This document shows, one piece after another, positions 8,114-17,177 of a DNA stretch of 42,807 nucleotides; the stretch's first letter is position 1, and the number at the start of each line of letters is the position of its first letter. Origin of the DNA: Bacteroidota bacterium. GTDB taxonomy: Bacteria; Bacteroidota; Bacteroidia; Chitinophagales; S012-47. The stretch covers positions 1 through 42,807 of the forward strand of contig JAJRWN010000136.1 in NCBI GenBank assembly GCA_024276745.1, read 5' to 3'. The notes below the pieces were generated by a model. That model had not been told where the DNA came from and did no database searches. It was given only the letters and a program-made list of their open reading frames with translations. The position numbers and the translations under genes were made by a program.

Positions 8114-10765
8114 TTATAGATTATCGTAGGGGCTGCTTTTTTTCTCGATTTTCAAATCTTTAAGCGTAGATGATTTTACACGAATCGAAAAGTTATAGCT
8201 TTTTAAAATACCAATGGGAATCCATCTGAAACTCATTTCCCAGCAATGCAAATCGCGGTGAATATCAACCGTAGTATAAACGAGTTTCCGGTTCACAAAA
8301 TCGTATCCTGATCCAAAGCCGATATTCCAATTTTGAGTTAAAGAAAGATTTCCGTTTATATTAACCGATTGACTGATCTGCGATGAATCGGACACCCCAC
8401 CCAGGCCACGCGACAGGTTAAAAGAATAATTTATGCTTACATTCCAGGGGATATCATAATAATAGCCGGTACCCGGAAATGCATTAGTAGCGGAGGACTG
8501 TGGTTTAGCTATTTCAGCCGTATTTTTTTTACCAAAAGTTTTTGAGTTTAAACTGGTATTCAGACTTATATTAGCTTGTGTAAGCCGTGCCAATCTTTTA
8601 TTTTTTGTCCATTCAAATTGATTAATCCTTATGCCTGACTGATTCATCACATAAGGATCCCAGGAGGCACTAAAATTAACACCTAACTTACCGAATAAAG
8701 TCGTTCGGCCACTAAGCCTCACAGGATTTAAGTTCAGTGAATCAACAGCAAGATTATAAAATGTTGAAAGGGTAAAATTCTCAAGGAGTTTTATTTTCCG
8801 GTCGCCACTCACAGTATCTCTTATATCCCTGACTTTCATTTCCAGAATATTGCTTACCGAGAGGCCGATACCGCCATATTTTCCGGTAGGTGGTGCACTG
8901 TACATCCCATTAGGAAAAATACTGTATAAAGATGCTGAGCCATCAGGATTGGTTTGAACCGTTTGATAATACCCCCAGGAATCACTTGAAAAATCAGGTC
9001 TGTAATTAAAACTGACGTTAGGCGTTAGCACATGCCGGATGGTTTTTATCCAGCCTTTTCTAAAATTTAAGCGGCCATACAATCGAGTGTTCAAACTTAC
9101 CGAACTGCTGAAAAAACGTGCTGCTTTAAAATGATTAAGGGTATCTGTTTGAACATATCTAAAGCTGGAATCGTCCAGCATTAGTGGTTGATAGCTTTTG
9201 TCAATTGTTTTGATAAACCAGTTTTCGGTATAGTTAAGGGATGTATTCAAGGTAAAATATTTCAATACTTTAAAATTGCCACTAACCGGCAAAGAATGAT
9301 GAACACCAAATTGAAATTTATTAAGAGTAGAAGCCTGGAACAACATGGTATCGGGGATTGAAAGTAAATTTCTGGAATCCATGGTGTAATTAAATCCAAT
9401 CTTTTCGTACCAGCGTTGTTTACCAACCGGAATTTTTCTTTTGAAAGGATAGATACGCGATACACCAAAACTCACATGAGGCAAAGTAAGATCGAGCATC
9501 CGTGAATTAGTATTTTGACTGTGGCTAAGACTCATATTAAAATTAAAGGGTTTTCCCGGCCATCGTTTACTATAGGCAATAGATGATGAAATCGTATTGT
9601 TAATATGATTGGCATAATCAAGACTGTTATAGGTATCGTATCCTGATGAAGCAATATTGATAGTAGCGGAAAAAGTAGTACTCCGGGTAAGTTTAGGATC
9701 GAGCGCAAACGAACCCCGAATACTAAAATCTTTTTGTATATTAAGATTATTTTCCAATTCGGAGCCGAAAATCAGATGACCCAGCCCAAGGCTTAAATTT
9801 CCTGAATATTTATATCGTTTTTTAAACTTGCTGCTTGCATTGAGTCGCCAGCTTCCGCTGGTATAGATATCACCTTTCAGGGTGAGATCGACATAGTCGC
9901 TAAGACCGAAATAATATCCACCGTTGGTCAACGAATATCCCAAATTATCGGTGGTACCGAATTCAGGAAGGATAATGCCACTGCGTTGCCCCTTTTGCAT
10001 CGGAAAAATAGCAAATGGTAATACTAAAGGAGTACGAACACCTTCGATGACAAGATTGGCCGGTCCTGTAACCAAAAGTTTATCAGGAATTACTTTTACC
10101 GGATTGGCTTCAATATAAAAATGAGGATTTTCCAAATTGCAAGTTGTGAAATAAGCTTTGTGGGCGTATAAATTATTTAATGAATCTTTTTTTACTTCAT
10201 TGCCTCGCAAAAACCCGTCTCCTTCCTGTGTAAAAAGACCATAAATTTTACCCTTTCCCGATTTAAAATTATAAGCTAATTTATGAGCACTAAAAGTTTG
10301 CGAACCCTGCTTAAAATCAGGCCGGCCTATTTTATTTCCCAAGGAATCGCTTCTTTCCGTAGCAGTAAGTAAATTGCTTTCCCAGGCAATAGATATGTCT
10401 GCTGCATTCAATTGAAGATCATCGTAATGAATAGAACCGTCATTATAAAGTAAGATTAGTTTGTTTTCCAAATCATACACAATGGAATCGTTGGCTTTGT
10501 AATCTATATTCGCTTCGAGCGAATCGCTGGCATAAGGAATCGATAAAGTATCGGCCATGGCAATCGATTGCACTGCATTCAAGGTATCGTTTACTGAATG
10601 GCCGGAATCAGGATATACTAAAGAAAGCCTGCACAGAGGTTTTAATAATGGTAAATGATTAGACGCTTGTATAGAATTATATACAGCAATCATTAAAATA
10701 ACCGTTAATAAAGACCTAATTAGTTCTTGAAATCTGCTAATCTTGTTTTTCTGTGCTGGTATCAA
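8114..10765 (-). CDS. lptD: LPS-assembly outer-membrane protein LptD (Bacteroidota type)
   Basis: An 883-residue protein with an N-terminal membrane-spanning signal (about 17-35), an OstA/LptA-like beta-jellyroll region (about 85-235) and a long C-terminal region of alternating beta strands (about 260-860) suggesting a beta barrel. FPMQKGQRSGIILPEFG at 254-270 is the conserved junction between jellyroll and barrel in LptD. The family inserts lipopolysaccharide into the outer leaflet. The protein is somewhat longer than E. coli LptD (about 784), as is usual in this phylum. It is divergent from an operon that includes a second OstA-like gene, which suggests a local LPS/outer-membrane biogenesis module. 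The LptE partner is not visible. Confidence 0.9.
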   Translation of the reverse strand: MIPAQKNKISRFQELIRSLLTVILMIAVYNSIQASNHLPLLKPLCRLSLVYPDSGHSVNDTLNAVQSIAMADTLSIPYASDSLEANIDYKANDSIVYDLENKLILLYNDGSIHYDDLQLNAADISIAWESNLLTATERSDSLGNKIGRPDFKQGSQTFSAHKLAYNFKSGKGKIYGLFTQEGDGFLRGNEVKKDSLNNLYAHKAYFTTCNLENPHFYIEANPVKVIPDKLLVTGPANLVIEGVRTPLVLPFAIFPMQKGQRSGIILPEFGTTDNLGYSLTNGGYYFGLSDYVDLTLKGDIYTSGSWRLNASSKFKKRYKYSGNLSLGLGHLIFGSELENNLNIQKDFSIRGSFALDPKLTRSTTFSATINIASSGYDTYNSLDYANHINNTISSSIAYSKRWPGKPFNFNMSLSHSQNTNSRMLDLTLPHVSFGVSRIYPFKRKIPVGKQRWYEKIGFNYTMDSRNLLSIPDTMLFQASTLNKFQFGVHHSLPVSGNFKVLKYFTLNTSLNYTENWFIKTIDKSYQPLMLDDSSFRYVQTDTLNHFKAARFFSSSVSLNTRLYGRLNFRKGWIKTIRHVLTPNVSFNYRPDFSSDSWGYYQTVQTNPDGSASLYSIFPNGMYSAPPTGKYGGIGLSVSNILEMKVRDIRDTVSGDRKIKLLENFTLSTFYNLAVDSLNLNPVRLSGRTTLFGKLGVNFSASWDPYVMNQSGIRINQFEWTKNKRLARLTQANISLNTSLNSKTFGKKNTAEIAKPQSSATNAFPGTGYYYDIPWNVSINYSFNLSRGLGGVSDSSQISQSVNINGNLSLTQNWNIGFGSGYDFVNRKLVYTTVDIHRDLHCWEMSFRWIPIGILKSYNFSIRVKSSTLKDLKIEKKSSPYDNL

Positions 10766-10778
10766 AAGAATAAACGCT

Positions 10779-10786
10779 TAGTTTTG
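10779..10786 (+). promoter_or_regulatory. Candidate -7 element for the amidase operon
   Basis: TAGTTTTG matches TAnnTTTG exactly and lies about 55 bases before the amidase ATG. No -33 TTG is seen at proper spacing. Confidence 0.35.
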
Positions 10787-10816
10787 TTTTAAAGACCTTA
10801 TCGGAACATTATTTGC

Positions 10817-10824
10817 CAAAAGTA
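10817..10824 (-). promoter_or_regulatory. Candidate -7 element for lptD
   Basis: Minus-strand TACTTTTG matches TAnnTTTG exactly, giving an inferred leader of about 45 bases to the lptD ATG at 10765. It overlaps the space used by the opposing amidase promoter, so the two may compete. Confidence 0.4.
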
Positions 10825-10841
10825 AGAAACAAAAAAAGAGC

Positions 10842-11996
10842 ATGAAGTATTGCTTACTCTTCCTGTTATTAACTCTACAAACCTTAGACGCATATAGTCA
10901 GGAAAAGGTTGAAAATAGAATTAATAATAAGCACTATACGGTAGCTACCATAGTATTGGATGCCGGCCACGGAGGACATGATCCGGGTTGCCATGGTAAA
11001 AATGTACACGAAAAAGATATCGCACTTGCTATTATTCTGAAACTCGGTGCTTACATTGAAGAAAATTTTCCGGAAATAAAAGTAATTTACACCAGAAAGA
11101 CAGATGTGTTTATCGAGCTAAGAGAAAGAGCCGCTATCGCCAACCGGAATAATGCAGATTTGTTTATTTCGATTCATTGCAATTCCACCAACAGTAGCAA
11201 GCCCTACGGTACAGAAACTTACGTGATGGGTTTACATAAAACCGCACAAAACCTCGAAGTAGCCAAACGTGAAAATGCTGTAATTCTAATGGAAAATGAT
11301 TATCGCGATAATTATAACTATGATCCAAATTCCCCATTAGCCCACATTATGTTTAATTTGTATCAAAATGCTTTTCTATCGCAAAGCATGGCACTAGCTA
11401 CAAACATCGAAGAACAGTTTAAACAGCGTGTACATCGAAACAGCCGAGGTGTAAAACAAGCCGGTTTTTGGGTTTTGTATCGAACGGCAATGCCTAGTGT
11501 ACTTATCGAAACAGGATTCTTATCGAACCCCGATGAAGAAAAATTTTTATCTTCCGATTATGGACAGGATTTAATAGCATCCGGCATTTTCAGAGCTTTT
11601 CGCGATTATAAACTAAAGATGGAAAACAATACGCTTGAAACACCTACAGGGCAAGACAGCCTAAAGCATGAAGAAGACGGACATTCGAACGAAATACTGA
11701 TTGATACCGCTACAAATGCAAAAGAAAAAAACAACATTGAATTACGGGTACAAATCTTTGCTACCTATAAAGCGGTTGATTTAAACCAAAAACCTTATAA
11801 ACAATTAGAAGGCATTTATCAAGAACAATTTGAAAATGGCCTGTTGAGGTATTATTATGGTCATTATAAATCGCTAGAAAATGCAAAAACCGGTTTAAAA
11901 ACAGCACAACAAGCCGGATTTACCGATGCATTTTTGGTAGGATATATGAATGGTAAGCCAAAAAATTACCAGGAAGTATTGCCTTATTTTGAATAA
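10842..11996 (+). CDS. N-acetylmuramoyl-L-alanine amidase (Amidase_3) with SPOR-like C-terminus
   Basis: A 384-residue exported zinc amidase that cleaves the bond between MurNAc and the first alanine of the peptide stem. The signal peptide is residues 1-20 (ends AYSQ). The Amidase_3 domain (about 34-255) shows the zinc ligands H43 (DAGHGG), E57 (HEKD) and H112 (SIHCN) and the catalytic E223 (LIETGFLSN). An insert at about 137-190 sits where AmiA/B/C enzymes carry their regulatory helix. Residues about 289-372 (ELRVQIFAT, LLRYYYGHYKS, GFTDAFLVGY) look like a SPOR-type domain, which binds denuded septal glycans in other proteins. A role in daughter-cell separation is inferred. It is followed by the MlaD-like gene after 76 bases. 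Confidence 0.93.
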   Translation: MKYCLLFLLLTLQTLDAYSQEKVENRINNKHYTVATIVLDAGHGGHDPGCHGKNVHEKDIALAIILKLGAYIEENFPEIKVIYTRKTDVFIELRERAAIANRNNADLFISIHCNSTNSSKPYGTETYVMGLHKTAQNLEVAKRENAVILMENDYRDNYNYDPNSPLAHIMFNLYQNAFLSQSMALATNIEEQFKQRVHRNSRGVKQAGFWVLYRTAMPSVLIETGFLSNPDEEKFLSSDYGQDLIASGIFRAFRDYKLKMENNTLETPTGQDSLKHEEDGHSNEILIDTATNAKEKNNIELRVQIFATYKAVDLNQKPYKQLEGIYQEQFENGLLRYYYGHYKSLENAKTGLKTAQQAGFTDAFLVGYMNGKPKNYQEVLPYFE

Positions 11997-12033
11997 TGTT
12001 TTAAATCCTGATCGCAATAATTCAATTTATAGC

Positions 12034-12041
12034 TATTTTTG
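12034..12041 (+). promoter_or_regulatory. Possible internal -7 element upstream of the MlaD-like gene
   Basis: TATTTTTG fits TAnnTTTG about 30 bases before the TTG start. AT-rich context and lack of a -33 TTG make this weak. Confidence 0.25.
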
Positions 12042-12072
12042 AGAAACAGAATAATAAAAAGAAAGTAATATT

Positions 12073-13038
12073 TTGAGAATCTCGAAAGAAACGAAAGTCG
12101 GTGTACTGGGAGCAGTATCAATAACCATATTAATCCTTGGATACAGCTATCTGAAAGGTAGTTCAATTTTCTCGAAAAACAGTACTTACTACGCAGAATA
12201 CAAACAAGTAAGCGGTTTAGGAAAATCAGACGATGTTGTCATTAAAGGATATGATGTAGGTAAGGTAACCAGTATGGAATTAGTAACCGATACGGTTATT
12301 AAAATCATTGTAGGAATATCGATTGACGGAGCATTAAAAATTCCATACGATTCTGAGTTAAGAATCATCAATGCTGATTTATTGGGTGAAAAAGCAGTTG
12401 AAATCGTATTAGGAAAATCAGATTCCATGCTTAAGCCGGGTGATTTTATGAAAAGTTCAATAGAACCTTCATTATCCGAATCGGTAACGGTAGAATTACT
12501 ACCGGTAAAAAATAAATTTGAAGAATTGATAAAGAATATTGATTCTGTAATTGCAGTTATCCAGGGCACCTTTGACAATTCGTTTCAGGAATCAGTTGAT
12601 AAAAATTTACTAAGCATTCAGGAAGCGCTGCTTAATTTTAAAAGCATTACGGCACGAGTGGACAATATATTGGAATCGGAAGCCAACAACCTGGATGCGG
12701 TAATGGTAAACATACGGTCTATTTCAAAAAATCTATCGGATAACGAGGATAATATCAACCGGGCCTTTGAGAACATCGCTTCGTTCTCAGATTCTCTTGC
12801 CCAGATTAATTTTGTTCAAACCATGGATGAAGTAGATGCCAGTATAAAATCTTTTTCAGAAATTGTAGCTAAAATAAATTCAGGCGAAAGTAGTTTGGGT
12901 GCCCTGGTCAACGACCGGGAGTTTTATGACAAACTGGTATTGGCCACCAGCAATCTCGATAGTCTTATTGTTGATTTAAACAGAAACCCGAGACGTTATA
13001 TTCCACCACTTATACAGCTGAGAAGCCGACAGAAATAA
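12073..13038 (+). CDS. MlaD family (MCE domain) lipid-transport protein
   Basis: A 321-residue protein with one N-terminal transmembrane anchor (about 10-27) followed by an MCE domain (about 37-115; KQVSGLGKSDDVVIKGYDVGKV). The remaining ~200 residues are mostly helical, consistent with the coiled-coil tail of MlaD-like proteins. By family knowledge these form hexamers at the inner membrane and serve as the substrate-binding part of an ABC system moving phospholipids between membranes. The start is TTG: the residues right after it, RISKETKVGVLG, are the usual family N-terminus, and an in-frame stop lies 18 bases upstream. The MlaE/MlaF permease and ATPase partners are not in the window. The OstA-like gene follows after 9 bases. 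Confidence 0.9.
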   Translation: MRISKETKVGVLGAVSITILILGYSYLKGSSIFSKNSTYYAEYKQVSGLGKSDDVVIKGYDVGKVTSMELVTDTVIKIIVGISIDGALKIPYDSELRIINADLLGEKAVEIVLGKSDSMLKPGDFMKSSIEPSLSESVTVELLPVKNKFEELIKNIDSVIAVIQGTFDNSFQESVDKNLLSIQEALLNFKSITARVDNILESEANNLDAVMVNIRSISKNLSDNEDNINRAFENIASFSDSLAQINFVQTMDEVDASIKSFSEIVAKINSGESSLGALVNDREFYDKLVLATSNLDSLIVDLNRNPRRYIPPLIQLRSRQK

Positions 13039-13047
13039 ACGCAACTT

Positions 13048-14607
13048 ATGAAGCGTGTTCTGTTGTATTTATTCCGGAAGAAATCTTTTGCAGGTCATTT
13101 TGTAGCAATATTTGTATTACTCTCTTTTACAACTCCTGAAAATGCTTATGGACAGCGCAATGATACGGTAGTAATAGAACATGCCGATGTGCTTGAATTT
13201 ATTCAAAACGATACCGCCCATATTCGTAAACTTATCGGTCATGTAAGGCTCAGACAAGATAATTTGATTTTTTCTTGCGATAGTGCTTATCAGTTTACCG
13301 ATAAAAACTATGTGGATGCATTCGGCCATGTACACATACTTCAAGGCGATACCATTGACCTCAGGGGAGATACTTTACATTATTTTGGCAACGACAAAAG
13401 AGCCTACATGACAGGCCGGGTAAATTTGCGCGATCGTAAAATGCATCTTACAACCGATAAATTAAATTTTGATTTGAGCAACAATATGGCTTCCTACACT
13501 ACGGGAGGTACTTTAATTAATAACGGAACTACCCTCACCAGTGGTTCGGGTGTTTACTATACCAATTCAACAAAAGCCTATTTCAAACATGATGTAAAAT
13601 TGGTAAATCCGGATTATACTTTATTATCCGATACGCTGGCCTATCAGATCGAAAGCAAAATTGCCCGGTTTTATGGCCCTACCCGCATCATCAGTAAAGA
13701 AAATGAAATTTATTGCGAAGGAGGTTGGTACGATACAAAAAATGAAATAGCAGAATTTACAGTCAATGCCAGTTTGAGCAATCCACCTCAAATTATTCAT
13801 GCCGATACTTTGTATTACGAACGTCATAAAGGTATCGGCAAAGCTCATCACCGGGTTGTTTTTACCGATACTGCCAAACAAATGACTATTTATTGCTCAC
13901 AAGCCATTTATTATGAATATACCCATACGGTAAAAGCCAGCGGACAACCAATACTAATCAACCGGATTGACCGCGACAGTTTGTATTTAACTGCCGACAC
14001 CTTGCTGTCGGTAGAAGATACCCTGAAGCATATCAGAACACTGTATGCCTATCATCATGTGAAATTATTTAAAAACAATCTACAAGGTCAATGCGATTCG
14101 CTGGTATGGCGCGATGAAGATTCGATACTTTATTTTTTAAATCATCCGGTTCTTTGGTCCGACAGCTCACAATATACCGCAGACACCATTAAAGTGGGTT
14201 TAAAAAATGCACATATTGACCGGGTATGGTTGAGGCAACATGCAATGATTGGTTCAGAAAGTGCATCCGGTATTTATGATCAGATTGGAGGACGTACAAT
14301 TAGTGGTATTTTTAAAACAGATACGCTTCGATATGTATTGGTTACAGGCAATGGTGAAAGTATTTATTATGCTAAAGATAAGCATCAAGCTTTCATCGGT
14401 GTAAACAAAGCAACATGCAGCAATATGAAAATCTATTTTGCTTCAAACAAAATAGAAAAAATTGTGTTTATGGGAGAACCGGAGGCTACTCTATTTCCTA
14501 TCCAAAAGATTAATATTGAAGATTTTGTTTTAGAAAATTTTATTTGGTACGGCTCCGAAAGACCACTATCGTTGAAAGATTTACCCGGATCGGAACAACT
14601 TAAGTAA
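13048..14607 (+). CDS. OstA-like (LptA-related) periplasmic protein
   Basis: A 519-residue exported protein with an N-terminal signal (hydrophobic FVAIFVLLSF, probable cleavage near residue 35 after AYG). Residues about 40-250 show OstA/LptA-type jellyroll repeats (HADVLEF, LIGHVRLRQDNLIFSCDSA, RGDTLHYFGND), and related strand patterns continue to the end. LptA proteins form the periplasmic bridge passing LPS to LptD. This protein is over twice the length of proteobacterial LptA (about 185), as is common for the Bacteroidota OstA-like group. Its location opposite lptD supports a part in LPS export, which is inference. The 3' end overlaps the convergent aroA gene by 8 bases. Confidence 0.85.
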   Translation: MKRVLLYLFRKKSFAGHFVAIFVLLSFTTPENAYGQRNDTVVIEHADVLEFIQNDTAHIRKLIGHVRLRQDNLIFSCDSAYQFTDKNYVDAFGHVHILQGDTIDLRGDTLHYFGNDKRAYMTGRVNLRDRKMHLTTDKLNFDLSNNMASYTTGGTLINNGTTLTSGSGVYYTNSTKAYFKHDVKLVNPDYTLLSDTLAYQIESKIARFYGPTRIISKENEIYCEGGWYDTKNEIAEFTVNASLSNPPQIIHADTLYYERHKGIGKAHHRVVFTDTAKQMTIYCSQAIYYEYTHTVKASGQPILINRIDRDSLYLTADTLLSVEDTLKHIRTLYAYHHVKLFKNNLQGQCDSLVWRDEDSILYFLNHPVLWSDSSQYTADTIKVGLKNAHIDRVWLRQHAMIGSESASGIYDQIGGRTISGIFKTDTLRYVLVTGNGESIYYAKDKHQAFIGVNKATCSNMKIYFASNKIEKIVFMGEPEATLFPIQKINIEDFVLENFIWYGSERPLSLKDLPGSEQLK

Positions 14608-15814
14608 TACTAAAGCCAATCTCTTTCAAGGTATCCCAAAAAGCCGGAAATGATTTATCGACAACACCGGCATTTTCAATTCCAAAACTTCCTGTCTTCA
14701 TACAAAGCGGAGCCAAAGCCATAGCAATTCGATGATCGCCATGAGTAGATACTTTTATAGGATTTTTAAGTACATCATTTGATTTTTGATGCCATGTATC
14801 AGTATCATAATTGGCAAAAACACCAAATTTATCAAGCTCAGTTTTCATAGCTGCCAAACGGTCAGATTCTTTAGTCTTCAAGCGGGCAATACCTGAAAAA
14901 GTTGCTTCCATCCCCAAACCTGCATAGAGGGCAGCCAAAGCAGGAAACAAATCAGGCGTATTATCAAGATTCAAAGTTACCGGCTCTTTGTTAATTAAAC
15001 CGGGAACCATTCTGATACCACGTAATTTTTGATGATGAATGAAGCCTAAATCACTCATAATATCAAGAATTCGCTGGTCTGCCTGCAAAGAATCGAAGCT
15101 AAGAGGCAACAAGGTAAAATCTCCCTTCCCGGCAAAAGCCAGCAAGCTGTAGAAATAAGGGGTAGCCGACCAATCACCCTCAATGGTAATATTTTCATAT
15201 TTGTATTCCTGATGAGCAACCATCCAACCATTATCCAATCTTGTTACCTCAATACCCATTTGTTCCATCAAGTCGATGGTAAGATCAATGTAAGGCATAG
15301 AAACCGCTTTGTTATTAAGACATATCTGTAATCCTTTTTTCAATTTTGGAGCAATCATAAGCAGAGCAGATATGTATTGGCTGCTTTCAGAAGCATCAAT
15401 TTCAATCTTGCCACCTTCCAAGGGTTTACCGCCAATTAATAAGGGAGGAAAACCTTTTACACCCATATACCGGATATTGGCACCCAAACCCAATAAAGCA
15501 TCTACCAAAGGGCCTACCGGTCGATGCATCAATTGGTCAGATGCATTCAATTGCCTGGTTGCTCCTTCAATACTAAACAATGCTATGAGAAAACGATAAG
15601 TTGAAGCACCCGATCCGGCAAAAACAATTGGACTTGTTTCCTTGAGTGCATGTTGCATTTCTTTTACATCGGAAGCCTCCGGGAGATCAGGTAAATCAGT
15701 AGTGAAACCGGCTAATCGATTCAGGATTAAAAGTCTATTTGCAATGCTTTTCGAACGGGGTAGCTTGATATTTTTTATCGCAAATTGGCTTGGCGATTGT
15801 ATTTTAATATCCAT
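14600..15814 (-). CDS. aroA: 3-phosphoshikimate 1-carboxyvinyltransferase (EPSP synthase)
   Basis: A 404-residue enzyme that joins shikimate 3-phosphate and phosphoenolpyruvate in chorismate synthesis. Visible motifs are LPRSKSIANRLLIL at 18-31, GSGASTYRFL at 67-76, the KESDR motif in TKESDRLAAM, and GDHRIAMALAP near the C-terminus. Two positions are unusual. The PGSKS-type motif reads PRSKS. The residue equivalent to E. coli Gly96 appears to be Ala70, a change known to lower glyphosate binding in other EPSP synthases; this rests on an alignment by eye. The frame extends upstream to a TTG at 15844, but that overlaps aroB; the ATG at 15814 sits 5 bases after the aroB stop. It is the last gene of a four-gene operon and ends tail-to-tail with the OstA-like gene. 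Confidence 0.95.
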   Translation of the reverse strand: MDIKIQSPSQFAIKNIKLPRSKSIANRLLILNRLAGFTTDLPDLPEASDVKEMQHALKETSPIVFAGSGASTYRFLIALFSIEGATRQLNASDQLMHRPVGPLVDALLGLGANIRYMGVKGFPPLLIGGKPLEGGKIEIDASESSQYISALLMIAPKLKKGLQICLNNKAVSMPYIDLTIDLMEQMGIEVTRLDNGWMVAHQEYKYENITIEGDWSATPYFYSLLAFAGKGDFTLLPLSFDSLQADQRILDIMSDLGFIHHQKLRGIRMVPGLINKEPVTLNLDNTPDLFPALAALYAGLGMEATFSGIARLKTKESDRLAAMKTELDKFGVFANYDTDTWHQKSNDVLKNPIKVSTHGDHRIAMALAPLCMKTGSFGIENAGVVDKSFPAFWDTLKEIGFSIT

Positions 15815-15819
15815 AGCTA

Positions 15820-16893
15820 TTAGGATTTTGAAAATGATTGCCAAATGCTTTCCAATTCCTGATATTCACATTGATATAAAACTGCCGCATTAGCAATATC
15901 GTTTAATAAAACAAATTGTATCGTATTCAATTCGTTTTTTTTGTCATTTCTTAAGATTGAATAAACAGCATTAAACAGTGGTTTTTTGAAATTGGATTCA
16001 AGGAAATAAAAATACAATATTTTTTCAATTAATTCCTTTGTTGATTTAATTAAACCGGCTTTTTTTTGTGATAAGGCGATAGCAAACAACATGCCCTGAA
16101 CAATCGCCTCGCCATGTAGTAATTGGTCTGCTTCATGGGTATTTATCAATTCCAATGCATGACCCATAGTATGCCCGAAATTCAGCATTTTTCTCGCCCC
16201 CCTATCCCGATAATCTGATGCAACTATCCGGCACTTTTGTTGAACCGCTTCTTCAATCATATCGATCAATGGAAATTTTGAAGGCGGAATAAAGGCTTTG
16301 AATATAGATAAATTATTACCTCCAAATAAAATGGCCATTTTTACTATTTCGGCAAGACCATTGTTTAATTGTTTTGAATCAAGTGTTTCCAGAAAATTGG
16401 TAAAAATAAAAACCGACTCGGGCATGTTAAATAAGCCGATGACATTTTTTATAGCTCCAAAATTGATGGCTGTTTTACCTCCTATTGCAGCATCTGCCAT
16501 GGCCATTAGTGAACTTGGAATATTGATAAAACGAATACCTCTTTTGTAAATACCCGCCACAAAACCACCCAAATCGCAGACCACCCCTCCCCCTAAATTG
16601 ATCAGCAAACTGTTTCGACCGGCATGCTTGCTTAGTAAGGTACTGATGATTTTTTCACAGCTGTTTTGGCTTTTACTGTTTTCACCACTTGGAATTTCCA
16701 GAATATGGGCATTATTCAATACAGGATAAGCTATTTGCAGCATTGGAAGACAGCACTTCCGGGTATTGCTGTCGGTAAGAATAAATATCGCATCAAAGCT
16801 ATTGTTTTGAATATATTTTGCAAATGCATCTTTTGGCTCAAACCGGTCAGCAATAAAAATATCGCAATCGAAAAGACGATATACTTTTTTCAT
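15820..16893 (-). CDS. aroB: 3-dehydroquinate synthase
   Basis: A 357-residue NAD-dependent enzyme that converts DAHP to 3-dehydroquinate, the second step of the shikimate pathway. The glycine-rich nucleotide and active-site region LGGGVVCDLGGFVAG is followed by NIPSSLMAMADAAIGGKTAIN, and the zinc-binding region appears as MLNFGHTMGHALE with a later histidine in LHGEA. The open frame runs 21 codons further upstream, but the ATG at 16893 overlaps the stop of the preceding gene in an ATGA arrangement and gives a normal N-terminus (MKKVYRLFDCDIFIA), so it is preferred. It sits directly before aroA, so two non-consecutive shikimate steps share one transcript. Confidence 0.93.
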   Translation of the reverse strand: MKKVYRLFDCDIFIADRFEPKDAFAKYIQNNSFDAIFILTDSNTRKCCLPMLQIAYPVLNNAHILEIPSGENSKSQNSCEKIISTLLSKHAGRNSLLINLGGGVVCDLGGFVAGIYKRGIRFINIPSSLMAMADAAIGGKTAINFGAIKNVIGLFNMPESVFIFTNFLETLDSKQLNNGLAEIVKMAILFGGNNLSIFKAFIPPSKFPLIDMIEEAVQQKCRIVASDYRDRGARKMLNFGHTMGHALELINTHEADQLLHGEAIVQGMLFAIALSQKKAGLIKSTKELIEKILYFYFLESNFKKPLFNAVYSILRNDKKNELNTIQFVLLNDIANAAVLYQCEYQELESIWQSFSKS

Positions 16894-17177
16894 AATTTTT
16901 CTGTCAAAGTTATGGCTTGGGCTTTTCCCGAAAACCATTTTTTCGTATTGGTCCATGTCTTTTTGAATAAATCTGAATTTCTATACTTTTCCAAATCATC
17001 TGCCGAATGCCAACAGCTAATCGTTACATAAGTACTTTTGCTTCCTTCATCGCAATAAAGATGCAGCTTTTCGCAACCCTCAAAAGCCAATATTTTTACT
17101 TTTACCGTTGCAAACATTTTTTCAAAATCAGCACAATGCGATTCCTGAAATTTCATTTTGACCAATCTGGTAATCAT
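16890..17177 (-). CDS. Small antibiotic-biosynthesis-monooxygenase (ABM) fold protein
   Basis: A 95-residue protein with the pattern of a single dimeric alpha-beta barrel (ABM/YgiN-like) domain: an N-terminal strand MITRLVKMKF, a helix ending CADFEKMFATV, then GCEKLHLYCDE, TYVTISCWHSADDLEKYRNS and a helix with FKKTWTNTKKWFSGKA. These domains form dimers and include quinol or heme-related monooxygenases, but many members have no known activity and none can be assigned here. It overlaps the upstream SAM hydroxide adenosyltransferase gene and the downstream aroB gene by 4 bases each, which suggests translational coupling and fixes both ends. Confidence 0.85.
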   Translation of the reverse strand: MITRLVKMKFQESHCADFEKMFATVKVKILAFEGCEKLHLYCDEGSKSTYVTISCWHSADDLEKYRNSDLFKKTWTNTKKWFSGKAQAITLTEKL

